The notes beneath the pieces were generated by a model, which made no database searches, was not told the origin of the DNA, and saw only the letters and a list, made by a program, of their open reading frames with translations. The position numbers and the translations under genes were made by a program. This document shows positions 52,836-62,742 of a DNA stretch of 64,000 nt, piece by piece. Origin of the DNA: Camelimonas lactis (GTDB lineage Bacteria > Pseudomonadota > Alphaproteobacteria > Rhizobiales > Beijerinckiaceae); the NCBI RefSeq assembly GCF_004342915.1, contig NZ_SLWL01000002.1, forward strand, positions 62,001 through 126,000, read 5' to 3'. How positions within the stretch are numbered: position 1 is the first letter of the stretch; every line of letters begins with the position of its first letter.

Positions 52836-53762
52836 ATGTTTGGTGAATACAGCCTGTCCGAACTGGCGTCGATTTTCGCGATGCAGGGCTTTTCGGGCCT
52901 GATCCTGTTCTCGGTGTTCGTGCTGATGGCGCTGGGCCTGGCGATCATCTACGGCCAGATGGGCGTGATCAACATGGCGCACGGGGAGTTCATGATCCTC
53001 GGCGCCTACGTCACCTACCTGGTGTCGCGCGCCTTTGGCGAACTGCCGCACGCGCTGTTCAACGTCTATTTCCCCGTGGCCATGGTCGCGGCGTTCCTCG
53101 TCGCCGGCGCATTGGGCGCCTTTGTGGAGTGGGCGCTGATCCGGCGGCTGTACAGGCGGCCGCTCGACACGCTGCTCGCCACCTGGGGCCTGTCGCTGAT
53201 CCTGCAACAGCTTTACCGCACCATTTTCGGGGCGCGCGAAGTGGGCGTGACCATGCCGGAATGGATGATGGGTTCGCTGAAGCTGAGCGATACGATCGAG
53301 GTTCCCATCAACGGCATCCTGGTGATGGGCATCGCCGTGGCCATCTCCATCGCGGTGGGCGTGATGATGCACCGCTCATCCTGGGGCCGCCAGGTGCGCG
53401 CCGTGGTGCAGAACCGCACCATGGCCGGCGCCGTGGGCATCGACACGGAGCGCACGGACCGGCTGACCTTCGCGGTGGGTTGCGGCATCGCCGGCGTCGC
53501 CGGCTCCGCCTTCACCATGATCGGCTCCACCGGCCCCAGTTCCGGCCAGCTCTACATCGTCGACACCTTCCTTGTCGTGGTGTTCGGCGGCGCCGCCAGC
53601 CTGCTTGGAACCATCGCCAGCGCCTTCACCATCAGCCAGGCCCAGTCGATCCTCGAGTTCTTCCTCTCCGGCTCCATGGCCAAGGTGCTCACGCTGCTCA
53701 CCGTCGTCGGCATCCTGATGCTGCGCCCGCAGGGCCTGTTCGCCCTGAAGCTGCGCAAGTGA
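52836..53762 (+). CDS. urtB: Urea/amide ABC transporter permease UrtB
   Basis: 308 residues with about eight membrane helices, LivH-like. MALGLAIIYGQMGVINMAHGEFMILGAY near residues 26-55 and TWGLSLILQQLYRTIFGAREVGV, and the C-terminal TFLVVVFGGAASLLGTIASAF are typical of UrtB/FmdE. It forms half of the channel with UrtC. It lacks the long periplasmic N-terminal extension seen in some UrtB proteins. Spacing to urtC is 80 bases. Confidence 0.93.
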   Translation: MFGEYSLSELASIFAMQGFSGLILFSVFVLMALGLAIIYGQMGVINMAHGEFMILGAYVTYLVSRAFGELPHALFNVYFPVAMVAAFLVAGALGAFVEWALIRRLYRRPLDTLLATWGLSLILQQLYRTIFGAREVGVTMPEWMMGSLKLSDTIEVPINGILVMGIAVAISIAVGVMMHRSSWGRQVRAVVQNRTMAGAVGIDTERTDRLTFAVGCGIAGVAGSAFTMIGSTGPSSGQLYIVDTFLVVVFGGAASLLGTIASAFTISQAQSILEFFLSGSMAKVLTLLTVVGILMLRPQGLFALKLRK

Positions 53763-53842
53763 GCGACTGACGCCCTCTCCCGGGCGACGCGGACCGCCGC
53801 CCGGGATCCCGAATTCACCGAACGCCTGTTCCGGAGACCGCC

Positions 53843-55102
53843 ATGCGCCTGTCCTTTTCCGCATCCGACCCAGGCCTGAGGCGCCAGATCATCGGCCTCG
53901 CCCTCCTCGCCGCCCTGCTGCTCGTCGCGCTGCCGCTCGGTCTCGACGCCTTCCGGCTCAACCTGTTCGGCAAGTATCTGTGCTTCGCCTTCGTCGCCAT
54001 CGGCCTCGTGCTGTGCTGGGGCATGGGCGGCATTCTTTCTCTTGGCCAGGGCGTGTTCTTCGGCCTCGGCGGCTACGCCATGGCCATGTATCTGAAGCTG
54101 GAGGCCTCGACGCCCGAAGCGACGAAGATCCAGTCGACGCCCGGCATCCCGGACTTCATGGACTGGAACCAGCTGAAGGCGCTGCCGCTGTGGTGGGAGC
54201 CGTTCCACTCCCTGCCTTTCACCCTCATCGCCATCATCGCCCTGCCGGTCGCCTTCGCCTTCATCATCGGCACGGCCATGTTCCGGCGCCGGGTGGGCGG
54301 CGTGTACTTCGCCATCATCACCCAGGCCATCGCCGCCATCGCCACCATCCTGATCATCGGCCAGCAGGGCTACACCGGCGGCGTCAACGGCATCACCGAC
54401 CTGCGCACCCTGCACGGCTGGGACATCCGGCCGGACAGCGCCAGGGTGACGCTGTATTTCGTCTGCGCTGGCCTGCTGCTGCTCGCCGCCGTGCTCGCCC
54501 TGTTCGTGCAGCGCAGCAAGCTTGGCCGCATCCTGATCGCCATGCGCGACCAGGAAGACCGGGTGCGTTTCTCCGGCTACGACGTCGCCGCCTTCAAGAC
54601 CTTCGTCTTCTGCCTCGGCGCCGTCTTCGCCAGCGTTGGCGGGGCGATGTTCACCCTGCAGGTTGGCTTCATGTCGCCCACCATCGTCGGCATCGTGCCG
54701 TCGATCGAGATGGTGATCTTCTGCGCGGTCGGCGGCCGCCTGTCGGTGATCGGCGCGGTGTATGGGGCGCTGCTGGTCAACCTGGCCCGCACCAGCTTCT
54801 CGGAGAGCTTCCCCGAACTGTGGCTGTTCGGCCTCGGCGCCCTGTTCATCGCCGTGGTGATGGCCTTCCCGTCCGGCCTCGCCGGGGTGTGGGTTGAGCG
54901 CATCGAGCCGCTGCTGGCCCGCCTGCTGCGCCGCAAGACGACGACGCCGGCGGACCCGAACGCCCCGGAAGCGCCCGAGCCCGCCCCCCTGACCCGCGAC
55001 GCCGCCGGGCGCCGCCCCGGCGCCGCCACCCTGAACGCACTGTCGACAAATCCTTTGCCCGCAACTCCCATGACAGACGCCGCCGCCCGCGCCGCGCTCT
55101 GA
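53843..55102 (+). CDS. urtC: Urea/amide ABC transporter permease UrtC
   Basis: 419 residues with about ten membrane helices, LivM-like. CFAFVAIGLVLCWGMGGILSLGQGVFFGLGGYAMAMYL and VGGVYFAIITQAIAAIATILIIGQQGYTGGVNGITDL are highly typical of UrtC. The last 70 residues after RIEPLLARLLRRK form a Pro/Ala-rich cytoplasmic tail, unusual in length. UrtC pairs with UrtB in the inner membrane. Confidence 0.94.
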   Translation: MRLSFSASDPGLRRQIIGLALLAALLLVALPLGLDAFRLNLFGKYLCFAFVAIGLVLCWGMGGILSLGQGVFFGLGGYAMAMYLKLEASTPEATKIQSTPGIPDFMDWNQLKALPLWWEPFHSLPFTLIAIIALPVAFAFIIGTAMFRRRVGGVYFAIITQAIAAIATILIIGQQGYTGGVNGITDLRTLHGWDIRPDSARVTLYFVCAGLLLLAAVLALFVQRSKLGRILIAMRDQEDRVRFSGYDVAAFKTFVFCLGAVFASVGGAMFTLQVGFMSPTIVGIVPSIEMVIFCAVGGRLSVIGAVYGALLVNLARTSFSESFPELWLFGLGALFIAVVMAFPSGLAGVWVERIEPLLARLLRRKTTTPADPNAPEAPEPAPLTRDAAGRRPGAATLNALSTNPLPATPMTDAAARAAL

Positions 55103-55125
55103 ACGTCTGACCGGAGGATCGCATC

Positions 55126-55875
<750 letters not shown>

Positions 55876-56007
55876 CGGGCGCGCCGGGTCAACCAGCCAG
55901 GTCACCCGCAAGTATCTGATTTCATTGAACCTGCAACGAAACGACGCCCGGATTGCGTCCGCAGGTCACGGCGTGCACCCGGGGCCGCCGCAGGAAAGGA
56001 GCCAGCC

Positions 56008-56697
56008 ATGCTGAAGATCGCCAACCTCAGATCCGGCTACGGCGCGTCGGAAGTGCTGCACGGGCTCGACCTCGAACTGGCGCCCGGCGAAATCGTCGCG
56101 GTGATGGGCCGCAACGGCATGGGCAAGTCGACCCTGATGAAGACGCTGATGGGGATCATCCCCGCCATGGGCGGCGAGATGTCGGTGGCGCAGACGCCGC
56201 TGAACGGCCTCAAGTCGCACAAGCGCGTCGCCGCCGGCGTCGCTTACGTGCCCCAGGGGCGGATGATCTTCTCCGCCCTGACGGTGCAGGAGAACATCGA
56301 AACCGGCCTCACCGTCACCGGCCGGCGCGAGGCGCCACAGGACCTCTACAGCATGTTTCCGGTGCTGTGGGAGATGCGCGGCCGGCGCGGCGGCAACCTC
56401 TCCGGCGGCCAGCAACAGCAGCTCGCCATCGCCCGGGCGCTGGCTTCCGACCCCAAAACCCTGCTGCTCGACGAGCCGACCGAGGGCATCCAGCCGTCGA
56501 TCATCAAGGACATGGCCCGCACGCTGAAGCAGCTGCGCGACGCGCGCGGCCTGTCGATCCTGGTTTCCGAACAGGTGCTGTCGTTCGCCCTCGACGTGGC
56601 CGATCGCATCGTCGTCATCGACAACGGCCGCTTCGTGCACGAGGCGCAACGCGCCGACGTCGACGCCGCCGCGGTGGAGCGGTTCCTGTCCGTCTGA
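56008..56697 (+). CDS. urtE: Urea/amide ABC transporter ATP-binding protein UrtE
   Basis: 229 residues, LivF-like. Walker A GRNGMGKST (34-42), VPQGRMIFSALTVQENI, signature LSGGQQQQLAIARAL, and Walker B LLLDEPTEGIQPSIIKDM are intact and match UrtE. AAAGGAG sits before the ATG. It pairs with UrtD; 132 bases of sequence without a gene separate the two. Confidence 0.94.
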   Translation: MLKIANLRSGYGASEVLHGLDLELAPGEIVAVMGRNGMGKSTLMKTLMGIIPAMGGEMSVAQTPLNGLKSHKRVAAGVAYVPQGRMIFSALTVQENIETGLTVTGRREAPQDLYSMFPVLWEMRGRRGGNLSGGQQQQLAIARALASDPKTLLLDEPTEGIQPSIIKDMARTLKQLRDARGLSILVSEQVLSFALDVADRIVVIDNGRFVHEAQRADVDAAAVERFLSV

Positions 56698-56734
56698 ATT
56701 CCCTGTTTCCCTGTTGTTCAACCGTGAGGACGCC

Positions 56735-57967
56735 ATGGCCGAGACCCTGATTTCCGTAGACCTGTCAGCAAACCCGCACAGCAACGCGAACGTGCACAAC
56801 CGCTGGCACCCGGACATTCCGATCAACGTCTGGGTCGCGCCCGGCGATGATTTCAAGATCGAGTGTTATGACTGGACCGGCGGCCAGATCAGGAACAACG
56901 ACGACGCCTCCGACGTGCGCGACGTGGAGCTGCCACAGGTGCACTATCTCTCTGGCCCCATCGGCGTGAAGGGCGCCGAGCCGGGCGACCTGCTGGTGGT
57001 CGATATTCTCGATATCGGCGCCAAGGAAGAGATGCAGTGGGGCTTCAACGGCTTCTTCTCGAAGAAGAACGGCGGCGGCTTCCTCACCGACTATTTCCCC
57101 GAGGCGCAGAAGTCGATCTGGGACTTCGAGGGCATGTTCACGAAGTCCCGCCACGTGCCGGGCGTGCGCTACGCCGGCCTGATCCATCCGGGGCTGATCG
57201 GCTGCCTGCCCGACCGCAAGATGCTGGACGCATGGAACGCCCGCGAGAAGGCGCTGTTCGACACCAACCCCGACCGCGTGCCCGGCCTCGCCAACCTGCC
57301 GGACGGCGGCCCCACCGCCCACATGGGGGCGCTGAAGGGCGAGGCGCGCGACAGGGCGGCGGCGGAAGGCGCCCGCACGGTGCCGCCGCGCGAACATGGC
57401 GGCAATTGCGACATCAAGGACCTGTCGCGCGGCTCGAAGGTCTATTTCCCGGTCTATGTGCCCGGCGCCGGCCTCTCCATGGGCGACCTGCACTTCTCCC
57501 AGGGCGACGGCGAGATCACCTTCTGCGGCGCCATCGAGATGGCCGGCTGGCTGCACATCCGCGTCAGCCTCATCAAGGAGGGCATGAGCAAATACGGCAT
57601 CCGCAACCCGATCTTCCGCCCCTCGCCGATCGCGCCGAAGTATGACGACTATCTGATCTTCGAGGGCATCTCGGTGGATGACGCCGGCACGCAGTATTAC
57701 CTCGACGTCAACGTCGCCTATCGCCAGGCCTGCCTCAACGCCATCGAATATCTGAAGAAGTTCGGTTACTCGGGCGCCCAGGCCTATGCCATTCTCGGCA
57801 CCGCGCCGGTGCAGGGCCACATCTCCGGCGTGGTCGACGTGCCCAACGCCTGCGCCACCTTGTGGCTGCCGACCGACATCTTCGAGGGCGACCTGACGCC
57901 CGGTCCCGACGGCCCGAAGAAGCTGGTGGACGGCTCGGTGGACGTGCCGCTGGCGCCAGACCTGTAA
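56735..57967 (+). CDS. fmdA: Formamidase
   Basis: 410 residues, the standard length of FmdA. ATG 56735 has GAGGA 5 bases upstream; a TTG seven codons earlier is less likely. HNRWHPDIP, GPIGVKGAEPGDLLVVDI, GGNCDIKDLSRGSKVYFPVYVPGAGLSMGDLHFSQGDGE and SGVVDVPNACATLWLPTDIF are characteristic of the acetamidase/formamidase family. It hydrolyses formamide to formate and ammonia. The position directly after urtE shows that the transporter is used for short amides, perhaps with urea. Confidence 0.96.
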   Translation: MAETLISVDLSANPHSNANVHNRWHPDIPINVWVAPGDDFKIECYDWTGGQIRNNDDASDVRDVELPQVHYLSGPIGVKGAEPGDLLVVDILDIGAKEEMQWGFNGFFSKKNGGGFLTDYFPEAQKSIWDFEGMFTKSRHVPGVRYAGLIHPGLIGCLPDRKMLDAWNAREKALFDTNPDRVPGLANLPDGGPTAHMGALKGEARDRAAAEGARTVPPREHGGNCDIKDLSRGSKVYFPVYVPGAGLSMGDLHFSQGDGEITFCGAIEMAGWLHIRVSLIKEGMSKYGIRNPIFRPSPIAPKYDDYLIFEGISVDDAGTQYYLDVNVAYRQACLNAIEYLKKFGYSGAQAYAILGTAPVQGHISGVVDVPNACATLWLPTDIFEGDLTPGPDGPKKLVDGSVDVPLAPDL

Positions 57968-58106
57968 CCGCCGGTCTGGCCAGGGGGCGGAGGCCCTGCT
58001 TCCGCCCTCACACCTGAACAATGGCGCGGCGCCTGCCGCCGGGGCCACGCAGAAAACCAACCCGACCGGACGCCATGCCGTCCCGCGACATCATCCGGAG
58101 AACGCC

Positions 58107-58469
58107 ATGCCATCCTACGATTATGAATGCGCCGGCTGCGGCCCGTTCGTGGCCTTCACTAGCATGGCCCGCTACGCCGCCCCCTGCGCCTGCCCGGATT
58201 GCGGCGCGGAAAGCCCGCGCGCCTTCATCAGCACGCCGATGCTCTCCGGCATGAGCAGCGAGCGCCGCTTCGCCTGCGAAACCAATGAACGCAGCGCCCA
58301 CGCGCCGCGCCGCCTGTCAAAGGACGGGCCGACCGGAGCCGGCGCCCGCAAGCACGGCGCCGGCTGTTCCTGCTGCAGCAACAAGACGCTCGCCCCGCGC
58401 AAGACCCTGCACCGCCCGGACGGCTCGAAAAGCTTCCCCACCGCGCGGCCGTGGATGATTTCCCACTGA
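58107..58469 (+). CDS. fmdB: FmdB family zinc-ribbon protein
   Basis: 120 residues. The N-terminal zinc ribbon YDYECAGCGPF... CACPDCGAE provides four Cys in two CxxC knuckles. The remainder is basic and low-complexity, with a second Cys-rich patch (GCSCCSNK). In Methylophilus methylotrophus FmdB is a proposed regulatory protein of the amide system. It lies 139 bases after fmdA and ends the cluster; a strong hairpin follows. Confidence 0.92.
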   Translation: MPSYDYECAGCGPFVAFTSMARYAAPCACPDCGAESPRAFISTPMLSGMSSERRFACETNERSAHAPRRLSKDGPTGAGARKHGAGCSCCSNKTLAPRKTLHRPDGSKSFPTARPWMISH

Positions 58470-58490
58470 AGAAAGTCTTGCGGAACGAAA

Positions 58491-58523
58491 ACAGGGTCTG
58501 GAGCCGCCGGCTCCAGACCCTGT
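58491..58523. terminator. 15-bp perfect hairpin between fmdB and convergent acyl-CoA dehydrogenase
   Basis: The left arm (58491-58505) and right arm (58509-58523) pair over 15 bp around a GCC loop. On the minus strand the stem is followed by TTTT (58487-58490). It therefore works best as terminator of the dehydrogenase operon, and probably also for the fmd operon in the other direction. Confidence 0.85.
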
Positions 58524-58573
58524 CGATGCTGGTCATGCGCCGTACAGCCGGCGGCGACTTCAGGCAGCGGCGA

Positions 58574-59695
58574 TCAGGCCGCCTGGCCGATCATGCGGAA
58601 ATGATAGTCGGCGGCGCCGAACATCGACTCGAACGCCAGCACGCGCTTCATGTAGTGGCCGACCGACAGTTCGTCGGTCATGCCGACGCCGCCATGGGTC
58701 TGCACCGCCGCCTCGGCGATGGCGCGGCCAAGCTTGCCGACCTGGGCCTTCAGCACCGAAACATCGCGCGCCGTCAGGCGGCCGGCTTCGGCCAGCGCCG
58801 TCGAATAGGTCAGCGTGGCGTGGGCCCTGGCGAGCGCGATTTTCATGTCGGCGAGGCGGTGCGCCACCGCCTGGAACGTGCCGATGGCGACGCCGAACTG
58901 CTTGCGCGTGGTGGCGTAGGCGCCGGTGATGCGCATCAGCGCGCTCATGGCGCCCACCGCTTCCGCCGCCAGCAGCAGGATGGCGTCGGCGACCAGCCGG
59001 ACGATCACGTCATGGGCGTCGCGAACCAGCACGTCGGCGCCGGCGACCTTCACATTGTCGAACCGCACGTGCGCGGCGCTGCGGCCGTCCTGGGTGCGGA
59101 ACGGCGTGAAGGTCACGCCATCGGCCTTCGGATCCACCAGCAACAGCACGAGCCCGGCCGCGTCGCCTGCCTTGCCCGCGGCGCGGGCGGCGACAACCAG
59201 AAAATCAGCCTGCGCCGCCCCAAACACCAGCCGCTTCTCGCCATTCAGCGTAAAGCCGTCTCCAGACGCCGTGGCGGCCATGGCGATCTGCGCCGGAGCG
59301 GCAAGACCACGACCCTCGTCATAGGCGAAGGCGCCGACGCTGGCGCCGCTGGCAAGATCAGCCAGGCGGGCGCGGGCGCCCGCGTTGTCGCCAGCCGCGA
59401 CCAGGGCGCCGCCAGCAAGCGCCAGGGCGAAGGCCAGTGGTTCGACGGTCAGATGCTCGCCGCAGGTTTCCGCGACCGGAACCAGCGTGGCGGCCGAGCC
59501 GCCGAGGCCGCCAACCTCCTCCGGAAATGGCAGGGCCAGAACGCCGAGTTCGGCAAACTGGCTCCACGTTTCCTTCGACCACGCCGCGCCCGAACGCAGC
59601 AGGCCCTGGCGGGCGTCGAAATCGTAGTTGCGGTCGAGATAGCGCGCGACGCCGTCGCGCAGCATCACCTGCTCTTCGGTGAAATTGAAATCCAT
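58574..59695 (-). CDS. Acyl-CoA dehydrogenase, smaller partner of a heteromeric pair
   Basis: 373 residues. MDFNFTEEQVMLRDGVARYLDRNY, the middle beta domain VKVAGADVLVRDAHD, and the C-terminal QTHGGVGMTDELSVGHYMKRVLAFESMFG are typical. The usual active-site Glu and YEGT loop near the C terminus are lacking. It starts 10 bases after the stop of the other dehydrogenase (59706-60917). Adjacent pairs of this kind commonly form alpha2beta2 enzymes (FadE/ChsE-like) in which one subunit supplies catalysis and the other part of the FAD site. Confidence 0.9.
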   Translation of the reverse strand: MDFNFTEEQVMLRDGVARYLDRNYDFDARQGLLRSGAAWSKETWSQFAELGVLALPFPEEVGGLGGSAATLVPVAETCGEHLTVEPLAFALALAGGALVAAGDNAGARARLADLASGASVGAFAYDEGRGLAAPAQIAMAATASGDGFTLNGEKRLVFGAAQADFLVVAARAAGKAGDAAGLVLLLVDPKADGVTFTPFRTQDGRSAAHVRFDNVKVAGADVLVRDAHDVIVRLVADAILLLAAEAVGAMSALMRITGAYATTRKQFGVAIGTFQAVAHRLADMKIALARAHATLTYSTALAEAGRLTARDVSVLKAQVGKLGRAIAEAAVQTHGGVGMTDELSVGHYMKRVLAFESMFGAADYHFRMIGQAA

Positions 59696-59705
59696 GTTCC
59701 AGTCC

Positions 59706-60917
59706 TCACCGATTGGCGGCCAGCACGGTGCGGGCGATCAGATCGCGCTGCACTTCATTGGAGCCGGCATAGATCGAGGTCGCGCGGGTGTTGAGATAAT
59801 ACGGCATGGCGATCAGGTCGAAGTCGTCGCCCAGCGGCGCCACGTTCGAGCCAACCACCAGCGCCTCAAGCTGCTGCGGAACGGTTTCGATGCCGGAGAC
59901 GCGGGTCATCATGATCGAGATGCGCTGCGACAGCTCCGAGTTCATGGTCTTGTTAACCGACGGGTAAGCCGCGTCGCGGGCCAGCGGGTGGCCGCTGATG
60001 GCCAGCTGCTCGAAGTGGCGGCAGGACATCACGTCCGCCTCAAGCTCGCCGAGATCGCGCTGGAACACCGCATCATCAGCCAGCACGCCGCCAAACGGCG
60101 ACGGCGTCTGCCGCGCCGTCTCGCGGATGCGGGCGATGGCGTGCAGCATGGCCGGGCTGGCGGCCGAGCCGCCGCGCTCGTGCTTCAGCAGGTGCTTGGC
60201 CACGGACCAGCCGTCGTTTTCCGCGCCGACGCGGCCGGATTGCGGCACGCGCACATTGTCGAAGAACACCTCGCACTGCTCCGGGAAGCCGTCGAGGCCG
60301 ATGATCGGGCGGATTTCCATGCCCGGATAGTCGGTGCGATCCAGCAGCAGGAAGGTGATGCCCTCCTGCTTCTTGCCAGTCTTGCTGGTGCGCACCAGCA
60401 TGAACATGCGGTTGGAATGGTGCGCCAGGGTGGTCCAGATCTTGGAGCCGTTGATGATGTAATCATCGCCGTCCGCCACGGCGGAGCACTGCAACGACGC
60501 CAGATCGGAGCCGGCGTTGGGCTCGGAATAACCCTGGGTCCAGTAGTCCTCGCCAGAGAGAATGCCCGGCAGATGCTTGCGCTTCTGTTCTTCGCTGCCA
60601 AGCTCGATCAGCATCGGGCCGACCATCTGCAAACCGTTCGGCAGCAGCGGCGGCAGTTCGCGCTTGCGGCATTCTTCTGCGAAGATGTAGCGCTGCTCGA
60701 CGCTCCAGCCGGTGCCGCCGTATTCCTTCGGCCACGCCGGGGCGGCCCAGCCCTTCGCGTGCAGGATCCTGTGCCAGGCCATCACCTGCTCAAAAGGCGC
60801 GAACACGCTGGTGGTCTTTTTGCCGGCTTCGCGAATCGCTGGCGTCGGCGCGACGTCAAGAAACTCCGCGACCTCCCGCCGGAAGCTCTCAAGCTCCGGC
60901 CCGAATTCAATATTCAT
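59706..60917 (-). CDS. Acyl-CoA dehydrogenase, larger partner of a heteromeric pair
   Basis: 403 residues from ATG 60917. KGWAAPAWPKEYGGTGWSVEQRYIF, GYSEPNAGSDLASLQCSA and NGSKIWTTLAHH are conserved FAD/acyl-CoA segments. The C terminus is YLNTRATSIYAGSNEVQRDLIARTVL, with Ala in place of the canonical YEG Glu, as in FadE-type subunits of heteromeric enzymes. The ribosome site for 60917 is weak, and ATG 60938 could be used instead. It follows the binding-protein gene on the same strand. Confidence 0.9.
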   Translation of the reverse strand: MNIEFGPELESFRREVAEFLDVAPTPAIREAGKKTTSVFAPFEQVMAWHRILHAKGWAAPAWPKEYGGTGWSVEQRYIFAEECRKRELPPLLPNGLQMVGPMLIELGSEEQKRKHLPGILSGEDYWTQGYSEPNAGSDLASLQCSAVADGDDYIINGSKIWTTLAHHSNRMFMLVRTSKTGKKQEGITFLLLDRTDYPGMEIRPIIGLDGFPEQCEVFFDNVRVPQSGRVGAENDGWSVAKHLLKHERGGSAASPAMLHAIARIRETARQTPSPFGGVLADDAVFQRDLGELEADVMSCRHFEQLAISGHPLARDAAYPSVNKTMNSELSQRISIMMTRVSGIETVPQQLEALVVGSNVAPLGDDFDLIAMPYYLNTRATSIYAGSNEVQRDLIARTVLAANR

Positions 60918-60993
60918 TGCAGTTTCATGCCCTTGCATCATCTGATCATGGGCTCCGGCGCGCACGCCGGAGCCTGATTTCATTGCGACCGCA

Positions 60994-61020
60994 TGGATGG
61001 GGCGAACGGCGCCCCATCCA
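60994..61020 (-). repeat. Stem-loop between binding-protein gene and acyl-CoA dehydrogenase
   Basis: TGGATGGGGCG (60994-61004) and CGCCCCATCCA (61010-61020) pair over 11 bp around a 5-base loop. It lies 22 bases after the stop of the minus-strand binding-protein gene. It lacks a T tract and may attenuate the downstream genes, as suggested for the urtA stem-loop. Confidence 0.65.
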
Positions 61021-61041
61021 ACAGCGCCCCATCCGCAGGCG

Positions 61042-62262
61042 TCAGCCCGCGGCGGACGTCGGCTTGTCGGCCAGGTCCCACTCGTCGCCCTTGTAGGCGC
61101 CCATGATCAGCTCGTTGAAGGGCGAGTAATCCTCCGGCGTGATGGCGTAGGAGATGCCGGGCAGCAGGGCCGGCGTGGTCATGCCCTTGAGGTTGGTGGC
61201 CTGGCGCAGCAGGTTCTCGTGGGTCAGCTCATCGCCGCAGCGCTCCAGCACCTTGTGCATCAGCACCGCCACGCCGTAACCGAGGAAGGCGGTGTTGTTG
61301 TCCGGCGTGATGTTGGGCAGGCGACGGGCGCGTAATTCCTGCCAGGCGACGACGCCGGGGTCCTGCGCCCAGCGCTTGCCGCCAATGTCCTTGACGTACT
61401 GCGGCGAGACGATGCCCTGGATGGCTTCCTTGCCGGCGGCGTTGAGGATCGAGGTGGCGTTGGAGGTGCTGATCAGCAGTTGCAGCACGTTCCACTTCAA
61501 CTCATGCGCCTTGCGGATGGCCAGCGAGGCGAACTTGCCGGAGGCGCAGTTGTAGAACACGTCCGCGCCCGACTGGGCCAGCTTCAGCATCTGCGAATCG
61601 ACGGTCGGGTCGGTCAGGTCGTAGTGCGCGTCGGCGACGATGGTTCCGCGATTGCCCAGCGCGTCCTTGAACAGACGGAAGTAGTCGCGGCCAAACTCGT
61701 CGTTCTGGTACAGGGCGGCGACCTTGGCGCCCGGCTTCACCTTCGCCGTGTAGTTTGCGAGAATGGCCGCCTCAATGTTGTAGAGCGGCAGCCCTGGCGT
61801 GGTCCACGGGAAGTGCTTGGGATCATTCCAGCGCGGCGCGCCAGCGTTCAGCAGAAGCTGCGGAATTTTCTTGCTGTTCAGGTACTTCTGCACCGAAGCC
61901 TGGGTCGCGGTGCCGAGCGAACCGAACAGGCCGAGCACTTCTTCCTGCTCCACCAGGCGGCGGGTCGCCTCCATGGTCTTGGGCGGGCTGTAGGCGTCGT
62001 CGAGCGAGATGAATTTGATCTTGCGGCCGTTAACGCCGCCCTTTTCGTTCAGATCATCGAAGTAGGCGGCCTGGGCGAGGCCAACGGCGCCGTAAACCGA
62101 GCCTGCGCCGCTATAGGGAATGGTCTGGCCGAGACGGATCTCGGTGTCGCTGGCGCCCTTGTCATACTTCTTCGCGCCAGCGGCGATCGCCGGCGCGCCG
62201 CGCAGCGTGAAGCCAGCGCCGAGCGCGCCAGCGCCGGCCAGCAGGAATGTCCGTCTGTCCAT
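61042..62262 (-). CDS. Liv-type ABC transporter substrate-binding protein
   Basis: 406 residues from ATG 62262, with GAGGGG 6 bases upstream. The N terminus MDRRTFLLAGAGALGAGFTLRGAPAIA is a twin-arginine signal. The mature part includes GASDTEIRLGQTIPYSGAGSVYGAVG, GVNGRKIKFISLDDAYSPPKTMEATRRLVEQEE and KVAALYQNDEFGRDYFRLFKDAL. It is clearly paralogous to the protein at 34598. No permease lies nearby. The downstream acyl-CoA dehydrogenase pair suggests that it binds a carboxylic acid later degraded as a CoA thioester. Confidence 0.92.
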   Translation of the reverse strand: MDRRTFLLAGAGALGAGFTLRGAPAIAAGAKKYDKGASDTEIRLGQTIPYSGAGSVYGAVGLAQAAYFDDLNEKGGVNGRKIKFISLDDAYSPPKTMEATRRLVEQEEVLGLFGSLGTATQASVQKYLNSKKIPQLLLNAGAPRWNDPKHFPWTTPGLPLYNIEAAILANYTAKVKPGAKVAALYQNDEFGRDYFRLFKDALGNRGTIVADAHYDLTDPTVDSQMLKLAQSGADVFYNCASGKFASLAIRKAHELKWNVLQLLISTSNATSILNAAGKEAIQGIVSPQYVKDIGGKRWAQDPGVVAWQELRARRLPNITPDNNTAFLGYGVAVLMHKVLERCGDELTHENLLRQATNLKGMTTPALLPGISYAITPEDYSPFNELIMGAYKGDEWDLADKPTSAAG

Positions 62263-62742
62263 GGTGTCCCCTCTCAAAACTTCTGACGCCAACACGGCGT
62301 TTGCATTTCTGTTGCGTCGGCCAGACAGCCCGGCCATCCGGTCCTGTCAGGCTTTCACGTCCTGTCGCGGCGCGAACGTCCGCCGCACCGCCGTTTTGTC
62401 GCCATGTCCAGGCGTCTTCGTCCCGGTCCCTGGCAAATACGTCGTCCTGCATCCAGCCCCGGCCATGAACGTCGGGGACAGCCTCCCTCAGTCGGCGCAA
62501 ACGGATATGGAGCGCAGTTTGCAGGCATCCGCAAGAGGTGCGGGCGCATGGGATCGTTGCATCCAGAACCAATAGCGGCCGCCGCCGGACGGATCGGCGC
62601 GGCCGGGCGACAGTTTCTGATATGTTATCAATAAATTATCCCGCCATGTCCGTCAGACGTGGCGGCGGGCGAGCGGCGGGCGGCGGCCAATCGCCGCCGC
62701 ACGAAACACGCGTCGCCGAGCACGCGCTTCTGGGGCCGACGG
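62263..62742. other. Intergenic region without a recognised gene
   Basis: This 480-base gap between two minus-strand genes holds no convincing reading frame. An AT-rich patch (62619-62642, with TTATC repeated: GTTATC-AATAA-ATTATC) stands out and may contain the minus-strand promoter for the binding-protein operon. No clear terminator for the upstream amidohydrolase gene was seen. Confidence 0.5.
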
